Source: Xanthomonas arboricola pv. populi (GTDB lineage: Bacteria; Pseudomonadota; Gammaproteobacteria; Xanthomonadales; Xanthomonadaceae). Taken from it: 61,159 nucleotides of DNA. A program made the translations under genes and the position numbers. The stretch covers positions 1 through 61,159 of the forward strand of contig NZ_MDEB01000013.1 of the NCBI RefSeq assembly GCF_002939945.1. Direction: 5' to 3'. Of this stretch, positions 52,613 through 61,159 are shown one piece after another (the first letter of the stretch is position 1; each line of letters starts with the position of its first letter). Below the pieces are notes generated by a model. It had not been told where the DNA came from. It worked only from the letters and a program-made list of their open reading frames with translations, and did not search any database.

Positions 52613-52966
52613 ATGCGTCGATCCCCATCCAGTCCCAAGCCAGTGCGCAAGCGCGCCACGGTGCCGCCGCCCACCGAGATCGGCTGGCACTCGCTCGACC
52701 CCTCGATCCCGCCGCGGCCCTACCTCGAGCGCACCCCCATCCCAGAGCCTCGCCCCGATCCCACCAAGCCGCGCCGCCCAGGCCACCCGCGTGCCCCGCA
52801 ACACTGCACCGTCGGCTACGGCTACTACCCCGACAGCCACCAACGCATCCCCACGCTGCGCCTACGCGGCCGCTGGCTGGAACAACTCGGCTTCACCATC
52901 GGCAGCAAACTCCACATCCGCATGCGCAACGGCGAGCTGGTCGTCACCGTGGCACCTGCAGAGTGA
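52613..52966 (+). CDS. SymE-like toxin, copy 2
   Basis: The 117-residue protein is nearly the same as copy 1, with a few changes in the first 20 residues (RRSPSSPKPVRKRATV) and a short end VTVAPAE. The SymE AbrB-like domain is unchanged. The ribosome site AAGGAGG precedes the ATG. The approximately 290 identical bases with diverged edges point to recent duplication or gene conversion between the two modules, which lie 4.77 kb apart in direct orientation. Recombination between them would delete the immunity and effector genes in between. Confidence 0.82.
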   Translation: MRRSPSSPKPVRKRATVPPPTEIGWHSLDPSIPPRPYLERTPIPEPRPDPTKPRRPGHPRAPQHCTVGYGYYPDSHQRIPTLRLRGRWLEQLGFTIGSKLHIRMRNGELVVTVAPAE

Positions 52967-53194
52967 CCAACCCGCCGCACCCCGCGCTCCGCGCGTGCAC
53001 CCCGCAGTTGGAGAACTCGCATGGTGAATGACACCCTGGCCGGCATCCTTGGCACATTCCCACACTTCGGCAGCAAATGGATGCCGCTGCCGGTCGAACG
53101 CGCGACCAATACCTGCACCGCCTGGCATCGGCGCAGCGGCTCAGGCACCACCGCCACACGCACGGCGTACGTCGCGCAGCTGCGCGATGCATCT

Positions 53195-53755
53195 ATGTGC
53201 AACTACACCCGCGTACGCCACACCACGCGTTGGCGCGTACGCGAGGAGCCGGCAGCGGGCAGGGCGCGTTTCGACCAGGCCATCGGCCTGTTGCATGCCG
53301 ACCTGTTCGCCTACATGCGCCGGCGCCTGCGTGACCCCGACACGGCCAACGACCTCACCCAGGAAACGCTGCTCCGCCTGCTGGCCTACCGCGACGCGTC
53401 CGACATCGGCGACTACCCACTGCTGATGTACCGCATCGCGCACAACGTGGTGCTGGAGCATTGGCGCACGCGCCACCGCCGCCATGCCAACGCCCACGTC
53501 GCACTGGACCTGATCGCACCACTGGCCGCAGACGGCGCCCACGTCGACCAGATCGCCGACGCCCGCCGCATCCTGCAGCACCTGCACACCCACACGCTGC
53601 CCGCACTACCGCCCAGATGCCGCCAGGCATTCATCCTCAATCGCATCGACGGCCTCACCTACCCACAAGTGGCCGCAGCCATGGGCATCTCGATCAAGAT
53701 GGTGGAAAAGCACATCAGCCGCGCCCTGGCTGCGTGCCGGGCGATAGTCAGTTGA
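53195..53755 (+). CDS. ECF (FecI-like) RNA polymerase sigma factor
   Basis: The 186-residue product has sigma region 2 (LHADLFAYMRRRLRDPDTAN then DLTQETLLRLLAYRD and YRIAHNVVLEHWRTRHRR). It also has region 4 (LPPRCRQAFILNRIDGLTYP and QVAAAMGISIKMVEKHISRA). This is the FecI group that normally works with a FecR anti-sigma and a TonB receptor, but neither is beside it, so it is an orphan. The frame is open to 53021. I use the ATG at 53195 because residues before it are not sigma-like; a start nearer the first helix cannot be excluded. The gene follows symE copy 2 on the same strand. Confidence 0.8.
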   Translation: MCNYTRVRHTTRWRVREEPAAGRARFDQAIGLLHADLFAYMRRRLRDPDTANDLTQETLLRLLAYRDASDIGDYPLLMYRIAHNVVLEHWRTRHRRHANAHVALDLIAPLAADGAHVDQIADARRILQHLHTHTLPALPPRCRQAFILNRIDGLTYPQVAAAMGISIKMVEKHISRALAACRAIVS

Positions 53756-53917
53756 TAGCCGGCAGCTCTTGACTCCCGTATTGACAGAGGCTGCTATGGA
53801 TGCGAACGTGTGTTGAGCAAATAGTGGTGCCTAAAACAGAAAGTGCTGTGGTCACTACGCAGCCGTCGTTGTCAGGCATAAACCAAGGATCTGGTTCTTT
53901 ATTTCAAGGAAGAAAAT

Positions 53918-56900
53918 ATGGCGCTGCTTCATCGATTCCGTTCGCTGCCGGGCGGCGTGGCTCCTAAGTCTGATCGGTTGACCTTTTGGCACAGCTGGAC
54001 ACTGTCATGTGTCCTCATTGCTCTCTCTGCATGCGCGTGGGCTCAAGAGGCCAAGCCAAAATTTTCGGTTTATGACACCGACGGAAAGCACTTTGGCGAT
54101 TATACGACCCAGGTGCAGGCAGAAGCTGCAATCAAAACGATTCCGGGTCCGACCAATGTCGAAGACATATATAAATATATCGACACTATCAAGCAAGCTT
54201 CTGTGTCCGAAAATGGTGAAATGACAATCACATATTGGACGGGGCGTGAAAAAGCAAAAGACGAAGATTGGGTCTTTCAGTCCTGGGGACTGACAGATTT
54301 TGCGACAGAAGCTGACGCGGTAAAAGATCTTGTCCGGCAGCTTAATGAAAGATATCCGCAATGCGGACTTTACGCAAAGGCTTCCCCTGAACGGGAATGG
54401 GCTCCATCAATAGGGCCATACCCAGAGTACGACAGGGGTATGGAATATCAGAAAAGAGACTATGTCGTTACCACTACATATTCAGATTGTGATGGAACTT
54501 TATCGTATTCAACTATCATAACCAGGAAGCGAAGGGCGGAGTGTCCAAAGCCGTTCACAGCTTGGCTGATAAGTGAGCAAGCTTGTGCCAATAAAGATTT
54601 TTTTGCCACGATTAAAGTCGCTGCAAATCAATGTGGCACAGACACAGGGTCGCATTCTGGGCTTGTCGGTAATCCCTGTGACGTCAAGACTGGCGAAAAA
54701 TTTCAAGTTGAGTCTGACTTTAATCTGGGCTGGATTGATCTCATCCGCTATTACCATTCTGGAATCGCTGTGGCAGCTGGCGATTTTGGCCAGAATTGGT
54801 CGCATTCTCACGGCTTACGCTTGACAATCCAGTCGTCCACGTTGGGTTTGATTGAAGGCAATGGCTATGCGATTCCTTTTAGAAAAAGCGGTCAAAGCTA
54901 TGATGCAACCAATGGTTCAGGTGAAAGAATAATTCCGGATGGCGAAACTTGGAAGCTGTATAGGCGCGACGCCATCTACACGTTCGATGCAAAAGGCCGC
55001 TTGTTCTCGCGCATGACTGACGACGGCGCTGGCTTGCTTTACGCCTATGACAGTGACGGACGCCTTAGTAAAATCACTTCGTTGCAGGGGAGATCTGTCG
55101 ATCTCCGCTACGCAGACGGTGCTAATAAGGACTTGATCGCTAGCGTTTCATCGGCAGGTGTTCTGCTATCTGCCTACACCTACGATCAGGGTCGCTTGAA
55201 AAGCGTTACGTTTGCTGACGGTGGCATGCGTGTCTATCACTACGAGGATTTACGTTTCTCTAGACATCTGACAGGAATCACCAATGAAAATGGTCAACGC
55301 TTCAGTACCTACGCGTACGATGACGTAGGGCGGGCGGTATCCAGTCAGCACATCGGTGGGGCAGACGGGGTAGCTCTCGCTTATTCCTCCGCCGGAACGA
55401 TCGTGACGGATGCATTGGGAGGCAAATCTACCTACGCTATGACCAATGCTGGCGGTCAGGCACCGAAGATTTCCGCAATTACCGATGGCGCGGGAACGGC
55501 GAGCTACACCTACTACGATCAATCTGTGGACTACCGTAGAAGGTTGAGCACAATGACGGATCGGCGAGGCATACAGACAAAGCATATCTATTCGGAAACA
55601 ACCGAGAACGGGGTAAATGTCAGTGTCCACACGGTCCAGGAAGCCCTTGGGCATCCTCAGCAACGCACCATAACGACAGCAACCGCGACAGGCTCAAATA
55701 AAGTCCTCTCGATTCAGCTAGACGGACGCAAAACAACTTACACGCGCAACGCTCGGCTTCAGCCTGTCCTCTTGACAATAACCAGCCAAGAAGGCCAGAA
55801 GCGAGAGCTGGCTTACACGTATTGTGAGGCGTCTGATGTTGCCACCAGCGGTGGTGGCTGCCCGATCCTTGGCTACTTGAAGTCCATCGATGGCCCGCGC
55901 ACGGATATCGACGACCGTACGACCTACAACTATTACCCCATCGATGCTGCCGGGTGCGAGACCGGCACCGGACCGTGCCCGTATCGCAAGGGCGACCTCA
56001 AGCAAACCATCAAGGCCCGCGGCCAGATCCGCGAGAATCTGAGTTATGACGCGGCAGGCCGCGTTCTTTCTGCCGTTGACGAAAACGGGGTGCTGACCGA
56101 TTACAGCTACCACCCGCGTGGTTGGTTGGCATCGACCACGGTGCATGGCGCTACTTCCGGGCAGAATCGCGTCACCACGTTGGAGTATTGGCCCACCGGC
56201 TTGGTCAAGCGCATCACCCAGCCCGACGGCAGCTACGCCACGTTTGTCTACGACCAGGCCCAACGCCTCACCGATGTCACCGATACGCTGGGCAACACCC
56301 TTCATTACGTGCTTGATGATGCCGGCAATCGTCTGGAGGAGCAGACCAAGGATGCGCAAGGTACGCTCAAGCGCAGCTTGAGCCGTATTTACAACCAATT
56401 GGGCCAACTGAAAACGCAGGCGGACGCAGCCGCAAATCCCACCGACTACGCCTACGATGCAAACGGCAACCTGCGTTTGATCACCGACGCATTTGGCCGT
56501 AGCACCCTGCAAGAGCACGATCCGCTCGGTCGGCTTGCGCGCACGTTGCAGGACGTCGATGGCATCAAGGCCGAAACCAATGTGGGTTACGACACGCAGG
56601 ATCGCCCCTTGCAGGTCAAGGATCCCAAACGTCTGGACACGCGCTACACGTACAACGGCTTCGGAGATACCCTGAAGCTGACCAGCCCGGACACCGGCGT
56701 CACTAGCTATACCTACGACAGCGCCGGCAACCGCGCCACGCAGACCGATGCACGCGGCATCACGTCCACCTATGGCTACGACGCGCTCAACCGTGTCCTG
56801 AGCATCAGCTACCCAACCACCGCCTTCAATGTCAGCTACACCTATGACGTCACACAGAGCGTGTGCGCCAGCGGTGAGACCTTCACCGTCGGGCGGCTGG

Positions 56901-58624
56901 CTAAGCTCCAGGATGGCAGCGGTACCACCCAATACTGCTACAACCGCTTCGGCGAGGTGGTGCGCAAGGTGCAGACGGTCAACGGCAAGATGTTGGTGTT
57001 GCGCTACGACTACACGCCTGGCGGCCGCCTGCGGTCGATGGTCTACCCGGACGGCACTACGGTCGATTATGTCCGCAACGCGCACGGCCAAACGACCGAG
57101 GTTGGGGTGACGGCACAAGGCGGCAGCCGCCAACGTCTGCTGAGCGGAGCGACCTACTATCCGTTCGGCCCATCTGCCGGCTGGACCTACGGCAACGGCC
57201 GCACGTTGGCACGCATGTACGATCAGGATTACCGCCCACAGAGCATTCAGGACAGCCGCACAGGCGGCCTGGAGATTGGCTTCGGCTTCGACCCTGTTGG
57301 CGACCTCACTGACCTGACCCCGGCCGGGAACCCCACGCCAGAGCTTCAGCTGACCTACGACGCGCTTGGTCGGCTGACCGCACTAAAGGACGGCAGTACA
57401 GGTACCGTGATCGACGGCTATAGCTACGATGGCACGGGTAACCGCATGAGCGCCAAAGTCGGCGGCGCCACGCAGGCCTACACCTATCCAACGACCAACC
57501 ACCGCTTGAGCGCAGTCGCAGGCGTGGCACGCACCTACGACAAAATGGGCAACACCCTCACCATCGGCGGCAAGGCACGCGAGTACCTGTACGACAACAC
57601 CGGGCGCATGACCCAGGTCAAGCGCGCAGGTGTCGCGGTCATGAACTACCGCTACAACGGCCTAGGCGAGCAGGTACGTCGCTACCTGGGCACCACCAAC
57701 ACCTATACGCTCTACGACGAGGCCGGCCATTGGCTCGGCGACTACGACACTAACGGTGCACCCAAGCAACAAGCGATCTGGCTGGATGACCTGCCGGTGG
57801 GCCTGTTGGCCAACGGTGGTCAACTGCACTATATCGAACCCGACCACCTAGGCAGCCCGCGTGTGGTCGTGGATGCCGCCCGCGACGTTGCCGTGTGGAA
57901 CTGGAGCCTGAAGGGCGAAGCCTTCGGCAATACAGCACCCAACCAGGATCCGGATGGAGACGGCACCGCGATGACGTTCGATATGCGCTTTCCGGGCCAG
58001 CGGTTTGATGCAGCGAGCGGGTTCAATCAGAACTACTTTCGTGATTACGACGCGGCGGCAGGCCGGTATGGGCAGAGTGATCCGGTTGGTATAGCGGCTG
58101 ACATAAGCACCTATTCATACGTCTCTGCAAATCCTTACGAAATGTTTGACCTACTGGGCCTAGAGTCAGTAGGCTCTTTTAATAACGGAGGGCAAAGACT
58201 CTCTTGGGAAGATGGCGTAAACCTTAGAGGCCCCGATTTTGTAAAGGTATCATTCAATTATGGTCCCGGTACCCTTTCCTTTACTCGGGGAAGGAATGGT
58301 CGAGTCTATACGAGTAAAGGGCTGGCAAAGATATACCCTCACTCGATATCCGCAGGCGTTTCAGCAAGCATGGGATGGGTTAACGAATGTGAAGGGCGCC
58401 CGAACGACGCTCAATTGAATAATCTTTTCACCGGCCCTGGATTGGCTGGGTTTGGAGCGTATGGGCCACTCGGCGGAGCATATAGCTACTCACCTGGAGC
58501 GGGTTCTACCACTGAAATCGGAGTGGGCACAGGAGTTTCTATCACTAAAGGTCGTGGTACCGGTGGGTTTGGTGGTGAAAAAGGTGAGGTTATTAGTAAC
58601 GATGGTTGGGGCTGGGAATGGTGA
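53918..58624 (+). CDS. Rhs/YD-repeat polymorphic toxin
   Basis: The 1568-residue protein has a signal-like N-terminus (FWHSWTLSCVLIALSACAWA) and a unique region to about residue 240. A DUF6531-type start of the Rhs shell follows (VGNPCDVKTGEKFQVESDF). Many YD repeats come next (for example DAAGRVLSAVDENGVLTDYS, YDALGRLTALKDG). The core-ending motif GRYGQSDPVGIAADISTYSY and NPYEMFDLLGLE ends near residue 1415. The last about 150 residues are the variable toxin tip, glycine-rich and beta-like (VKVSFNYGPGTLSFTRGRNG, GVGTGVSITKGRG), with no activity that I recognise. AAGGA precedes the ATG. The core is GC-rich while the first 450 codons and the tip are AT-richer. The next gene overlaps the stop and is a candidate immunity gene. 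Confidence 0.9.
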   Translation: MALLHRFRSLPGGVAPKSDRLTFWHSWTLSCVLIALSACAWAQEAKPKFSVYDTDGKHFGDYTTQVQAEAAIKTIPGPTNVEDIYKYIDTIKQASVSENGEMTITYWTGREKAKDEDWVFQSWGLTDFATEADAVKDLVRQLNERYPQCGLYAKASPEREWAPSIGPYPEYDRGMEYQKRDYVVTTTYSDCDGTLSYSTIITRKRRAECPKPFTAWLISEQACANKDFFATIKVAANQCGTDTGSHSGLVGNPCDVKTGEKFQVESDFNLGWIDLIRYYHSGIAVAAGDFGQNWSHSHGLRLTIQSSTLGLIEGNGYAIPFRKSGQSYDATNGSGERIIPDGETWKLYRRDAIYTFDAKGRLFSRMTDDGAGLLYAYDSDGRLSKITSLQGRSVDLRYADGANKDLIASVSSAGVLLSAYTYDQGRLKSVTFADGGMRVYHYEDLRFSRHLTGITNENGQRFSTYAYDDVGRAVSSQHIGGADGVALAYSSAGTIVTDALGGKSTYAMTNAGGQAPKISAITDGAGTASYTYYDQSVDYRRRLSTMTDRRGIQTKHIYSETTENGVNVSVHTVQEALGHPQQRTITTATATGSNKVLSIQLDGRKTTYTRNARLQPVLLTITSQEGQKRELAYTYCEASDVATSGGGCPILGYLKSIDGPRTDIDDRTTYNYYPIDAAGCETGTGPCPYRKGDLKQTIKARGQIRENLSYDAAGRVLSAVDENGVLTDYSYHPRGWLASTTVHGATSGQNRVTTLEYWPTGLVKRITQPDGSYATFVYDQAQRLTDVTDTLGNTLHYVLDDAGNRLEEQTKDAQGTLKRSLSRIYNQLGQLKTQADAAANPTDYAYDANGNLRLITDAFGRSTLQEHDPLGRLARTLQDVDGIKAETNVGYDTQDRPLQVKDPKRLDTRYTYNGFGDTLKLTSPDTGVTSYTYDSAGNRATQTDARGITSTYGYDALNRVLSISYPTTAFNVSYTYDVTQSVCASGETFTVGRLAKLQDGSGTTQYCYNRFGEVVRKVQTVNGKMLVLRYDYTPGGRLRSMVYPDGTTVDYVRNAHGQTTEVGVTAQGGSRQRLLSGATYYPFGPSAGWTYGNGRTLARMYDQDYRPQSIQDSRTGGLEIGFGFDPVGDLTDLTPAGNPTPELQLTYDALGRLTALKDGSTGTVIDGYSYDGTGNRMSAKVGGATQAYTYPTTNHRLSAVAGVARTYDKMGNTLTIGGKAREYLYDNTGRMTQVKRAGVAVMNYRYNGLGEQVRRYLGTTNTYTLYDEAGHWLGDYDTNGAPKQQAIWLDDLPVGLLANGGQLHYIEPDHLGSPRVVVDAARDVAVWNWSLKGEAFGNTAPNQDPDGDGTAMTFDMRFPGQRFDAASGFNQNYFRDYDAAAGRYGQSDPVGIAADISTYSYVSANPYEMFDLLGLESVGSFNNGGQRLSWEDGVNLRGPDFVKVSFNYGPGTLSFTRGRNGRVYTSKGLAKIYPHSISAGVSASMGWVNECEGRPNDAQLNNLFTGPGLAGFGAYGPLGGAYSYSPGAGSTTEIGVGTGVSITKGRGTGGFGGEKGEVISNDGWGWEW

Positions 58625-59064
58625 AAATAATAAATTACTTATTTTTTGCTACCATTTGTGCTTGCGTAGCATATGGCATCTATTTGTCTTCAAAGAAGTC
58701 AAAAGCTACTGATCTTTCCGGAAAGCCTGGAATCAGTACGTTAAAAGCTGAAATCGACCCGTTTGCGCAGAGCTTTGGGGGGACGCCCATAAATTTTTTT
58801 GATCGAGTCAGCGTTGCCGGCGGTCTGTCAAGTAACATTCATTTGAGTCCTGGGGAGGTTCCTCCATTAGCGAATTTTAGGAGCCTCGCATTAAAAACAG
58901 GGTGGGTAGAGGTTGTACCCGCAAAATCACCTTATTCGATTAGCTATCGATTTTGCAAAAAGAGAATGATGCTTTTGCTTGAGCATTCTTACAAGTCTCA
59001 CTGGATCTATGGAATTGAATGGGTTTCCGATGGAGAGGGAATTTATTACTGTAAATCGAGATAA
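58618..59064 (+). CDS. Membrane-anchored candidate immunity protein for the Rhs tip
   Basis: The 148-residue protein begins MVKIINYLFFATICACVAYG, one N-terminal membrane helix, followed by a soluble domain with two Cys pairs near the end (FCKKRM and YYCKSR). It overlaps the rhs stop codon (ATGGTGA), so it is translated together with the toxin, as immunity genes usually are. The N-terminal anchor suggests protection at the inner membrane or in the periplasm, which may hint that the Rhs tip acts on the envelope; this is an inference. AT-rich composition matches the toxin tip. No family is recognised. Confidence 0.7.
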   Translation: MVKIINYLFFATICACVAYGIYLSSKKSKATDLSGKPGISTLKAEIDPFAQSFGGTPINFFDRVSVAGGLSSNIHLSPGEVPPLANFRSLALKTGWVEVVPAKSPYSISYRFCKKRMMLLLEHSYKSHWIYGIEWVSDGEGIYYCKSR

Positions 59065-59090
59065 ATACCTCGGCTGGAAATTCGCAGTCT

Positions 59091-59163
59091 CCGCCTGAGC
59101 GCAGTCACAGGCATGGCGCGCCCCTACGACAAGATGGCAACACCCTCCCCATTGGCGGCAAGC
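59091..59163 (+). pseudogene. Displaced fragment of an rhs core
   Basis: Seventy-three bases closely match rhs 57501-57574 (the part coding ...RLSAVAGVARTYDKMGNTLT...), with about nine substitutions and one missing G that breaks the frame. It lies after the present immunity gene, as expected when a new toxin tip is inserted and the older core-tip junction is pushed downstream. Confidence 0.8.
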
Positions 59164-59216
59164 TTCGATCGCTTGAAGATGGAAGCTAGCGAACTCTTCA
59201 TCAGCCAGGACCTGAG

Positions 59217-59576
59217 ATGACTCCAGATGACTTTGTTATCGGGCTGAAGACCCAATGCGCGGACGCAGCCGTTCACGACTGCGTGGAACTTCTTAACGCC
59301 CCGCCGGGCCGTAGGCCCCAACAATCTTTGGTTAGCTTGTCCGTCTGGTATCGCGGTCTCGCTCCTGCCGACAAAGCCAACGTTGTCGCCGCATTGCAAA
59401 TGGCGGCCGATGCAACGCTGTTCGGCGTCTTGTGCGTTATCGACGGTGTTCGCGCTATCGAGGATCAATCAACCAAGTCCAAGTTCAGACTCACAGCCAC
59501 ATGCAACGGTTCAACGTCACTCATAGCGCCCGGACCCGAAGATCTTCATGCTCTTCTACAGACAGATTCTCTGTAA
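59217..59576 (+). CDS. Orphan immunity-like hypothetical protein
   Basis: The 119-residue cytosolic protein begins MTPDDFVIGLKTQCADAAVH and contains VELLNAPPGRRPQQSLVSLS and ATLFGVLCVIDGVRAIED. From memory this pattern belongs to a common small family found beside Rhs and other toxin tips. AGGA lies 6 bases before the ATG. Because it follows a decayed rhs fragment rather than a toxin, it is probably the immunity gene of a lost tip, retained for protection. No catalytic motif or membrane segment is visible. Confidence 0.65.
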   Translation: MTPDDFVIGLKTQCADAAVHDCVELLNAPPGRRPQQSLVSLSVWYRGLAPADKANVVAALQMAADATLFGVLCVIDGVRAIEDQSTKSKFRLTATCNGSTSLIAPGPEDLHALLQTDSL

Positions 59577-59868
59577 GAAAAGAAGTGCGCCGCGCATATG
59601 CAGCAGACACCGTCTAGCTCTGGCGTAGTGCGCCGCAGGTGAGCTGGGCTGTACCTTACACAAGGCGATGAGGCCACAAGAAGTGGGGTCAGGTTAATCT
59701 AATGAGTCGACTTGACCTCTCATTCCTTCATGGCGCATCCGCAGTGCAAACGTGGTTGCCATTTTTATGCTGGACTCGATACCGTTGAATGATTGACCAA
59801 GAGCCCAGAGTGCGGGAATATCTGCAGTAGTAGTCTAACTCTCACTGCTGGTACAAAGGATTTCATGG
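59577..59868. other. Non-coding gap with a GGGTCAG repeat half
   Basis: No gene is recognised. GGGGTCAGGTTAATCTAATG (59685-59704) is another member of the 45-61 kb repeat set. Confidence 0.5.
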
Positions 59869-60093
59869 ATGAATAAGAAGATGCGCCCTTTTCTTGGGGG
59901 CCTGATCAACACTTATAGCAAAATCGGTCTCATATTATTGGCGGTGGACGCACTGGTTTTTTTGAGGGGCCTAATCAAGGCTCCTTCGCCCAGCGACGAG
60001 ATCCGGCAATTGGTTGTCATTGGCCTTGCCGTGATGGGGGTCATCCTGTGCACGCTTGGCTTTCTTACGGTCAAGCAGCCTGATGGCAGATAG
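59869..60093 (+). CDS. Small two-helix membrane protein
   Basis: The 74-residue protein has two hydrophobic helices (IGLILLAVDALVFLRGLI at about 19-36 and QLVVIGLAVMGVILCTLGFL at about 47-66) joined by a polar loop (KAPSPSDEIR). AAGGA precedes the ATG. No family is recognised. It stands alone between the orphan immunity gene and the trbM-like gene. Small membrane proteins of this kind can be toxins or accessory subunits, but nothing in the sequence decides. Confidence 0.5.
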   Translation: MNKKMRPFLGGLINTYSKIGLILLAVDALVFLRGLIKAPSPSDEIRQLVVIGLAVMGVILCTLGFLTVKQPDGR

Positions 60094-60510
60094 GCTCTGT
60101 CTAACTCTGTCTTTGATAGATGTCCATTGACAATCTTCTATCAACGCAGCTTGCTGTGAGAGTTGGCTCACGCCGCTTCATTTCAGTGTGCTGAGGTCTC
60201 TAATCTGCACGACATTGACCTGGCCAATGAAAAGCAAGAGAGCGATGGATGAGCAGGCGCTGTCGCGCCACGGGACTGGACTAGCTACCAGCGCATCTCT
60301 GCTCGGCGGCCAACCGGCGGTGTCTAGCCCTCACCCCGCGCGCGGTCGACATGCTACCCTGCCCACCGCCATTCTGGCGAAGACGGAACATCAGGTGACC
60401 CAGCCGACACCATTGCAAGCGGTGTCGGGGCTTTCTCGCTTAGCCACGCTTAACGCAGGTCGCCCAGAGACAAGCACGTCATTTCAACCACCATCAGGGA
60501 CGTATTCATC
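60094..60510. other. Non-coding gap before the TrbM-like gene
   Basis: A 108-codon frame (60188-60514) is open but has no coding character, and its end overlaps the trbM-like start. I see no repeats or RNA structure that I can name. Confidence 0.4.
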
Positions 60511-60831
60511 ATGAAGCTACGTAGCGTTGCCGCCACTTTCGCACTGGCTGCGGCTTTAGGCCTTGGCTTGAGCGCCCCAGTGCGCGCCCAGGCGCCTGAT
60601 CCTTGCTCGGTCTTTCTTTGCATGGCCAGCGTGTCCGGCTTCGGTACTCCGACTCCAGAATGTGCAGCGCCGATCGCAACCTTCCACGCCATCCAGGTAT
60701 GGAGCCCGGCCTTCAACCCGTCAGCCACGGCGGCGGCACGCCGGGCATATCTGATGACATGTCCAGGCGCGAGCGTACCGAATCAAGCCATCTTGGAAGC
60801 CATCATCGCGCAGTGGGGCTACACGCCTTGA
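60511..60831 (+). CDS. TrbM/KikA-like secreted protein
   Basis: The 106-residue protein has a signal peptide (MKLRSVAATFALAAALGLGL, cut near VRAQA). A TrbM-type domain follows: DPCSVFLCMASVSGFGTPTP, ECAAPIATFHAIQVWSPAFN, and RAYLMTCPGA before a final WGYTP. The four cysteines probably form periplasmic disulfides. TrbM proteins are encoded in conjugation and some type IV secretion gene sets, but their exact role is unclear. Here no other transfer gene is in view. The gene may be a stray of a mobile element or relate to the type IV system that exports the effector at 49955. Confidence 0.75.
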   Translation: MKLRSVAATFALAAALGLGLSAPVRAQAPDPCSVFLCMASVSGFGTPTPECAAPIATFHAIQVWSPAFNPSATAAARRAYLMTCPGASVPNQAILEAIIAQWGYTP

Positions 60832-61054
60832 CGGGAATCGTCCGCTGACCCAGCAAAGCATTTGGTTCTGAGACTTTGCGGGAATGCCGCCATGCCCCTC
60901 TTCGCCATGGGCATCGCAGTGCCTTTCTGTGCAATTGGGTTCCTACGCATCGGCCAGTAGCAAGTGAACCCGTTACTTTCGTATGTTCGCCTGCGGCAAA
61001 GCGCAATCTGCCCCTGTTCTGTTGGCTCAGTTGGCCACGTTCCCGGTGGAGAAG

Positions 61055-61089
61055 CGGGGTTGGGTTCACTTAAAGCTTAACCTGACCCA
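61055..61089. repeat. GGGTCAG...TTAA palindromic repeat, complete copy
   Basis: GGGTTCACTTAAAGCTTAAC followed by CTGACCC reads almost the same on both strands (arms GGGT-CA-TTAA). It is the fullest copy of the repeat set. The remaining sequence from 60832 to the window end has no recognisable gene. Confidence 0.65.
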
Positions 61090-61159
61090 GTTATTCGTAA
61101 GCAGCGCCACTAGGGATGGTCTGATCAACGCTACCCAATGACGAGACATGTGACATCGG

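Noticed and set aside
60188..60514. A 108-codon open frame upstream of the TrbM-like gene
   Set aside because: Composition is not protein-like, and it overlaps the leader and start of a better-supported gene.
1..61159. tRNA, rRNA, replication origin or complete insertion sequence
   Set aside because: None was seen. No cloverleaf with an anticodon arm, no rRNA core sequence, no DnaA-box cluster and no intact transposase were found by reading.

Overview
The window looks like a Xanthomonas chromosome segment. The core genes are GC-rich with strong third-position GC, and the gene set is typical of that genus: a FabV-type enoyl reductase, a pectin-utilisation locus with TonB-dependent receptors, a Ku/LigD repair pair, and an XVIPCD-tailed effector of the antibacterial type IV secretion system. 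Genus is inferred from protein content; I could not run a search.

Region 1 (1-4.1 kb) is a lower-GC island with an intact auxin operon, iaaM (tryptophan 2-monooxygenase) and iaaH (indole-3-acetamide hydrolase), followed by a decayed insertion-sequence fragment. Region 2 (4.1-29 kb) is core metabolism and regulation: fbp, an aromatic aminotransferase, a TonB-dependent receptor, a sigma-54 activator facing an aldehyde dehydrogenase / alcohol dehydrogenase / DUF779 operon with a visible -24/-12 promoter, ku-ligD, a TDT-family exporter facing a LysR regulator, lldD, a DesK/DesR-like two-component pair, and fabV.

Region 3 (28-41.5 kb) is a pectin locus: kdgK, two large TonB-dependent receptors, a pectin methylesterase, a family-10 pectate lyase and a 1274-residue secreted LamG protein of unknown activity. 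The two divergent promoters share near-identical 18-bp operator-like palindromes. The enzymes act outside the cell or in the periplasm, the receptors import oligogalacturonides, and KdgK feeds the product into central metabolism.

Region 4 (41.5-47 kb) is a cluster of integron gene cassettes without a visible integrase (CALIN). Six approximately 60-bp attC sites and one partial site separate small, mostly unknown genes. These include a protein of twelve 13-residue repeats, a KilA-N protein, a DnaJ-like zinc-motif protein and a frameshifted gene. One long cassette appears to carry an inserted element bounded by GGGTCAG ends.

Region 5 (47-61 kb) is an interbacterial-conflict and toxin-antitoxin island. 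Two almost identical SymE-like toxin modules, each preceded by the same terminator-bearing short RNA and structured leader, bracket a set of immunity-like genes (SUFU, Tdi1) and a type IV effector with a lipoprotein immunity partner. Next come an ECF sigma factor, a 1568-residue Rhs protein with its own tip toxin and candidate immunity gene, a displaced rhs fragment with an orphan immunity-like gene, and a lone TrbM-like protein. A palindromic GGGTCAG...TTAA repeat recurs only in the 45-61 kb part.
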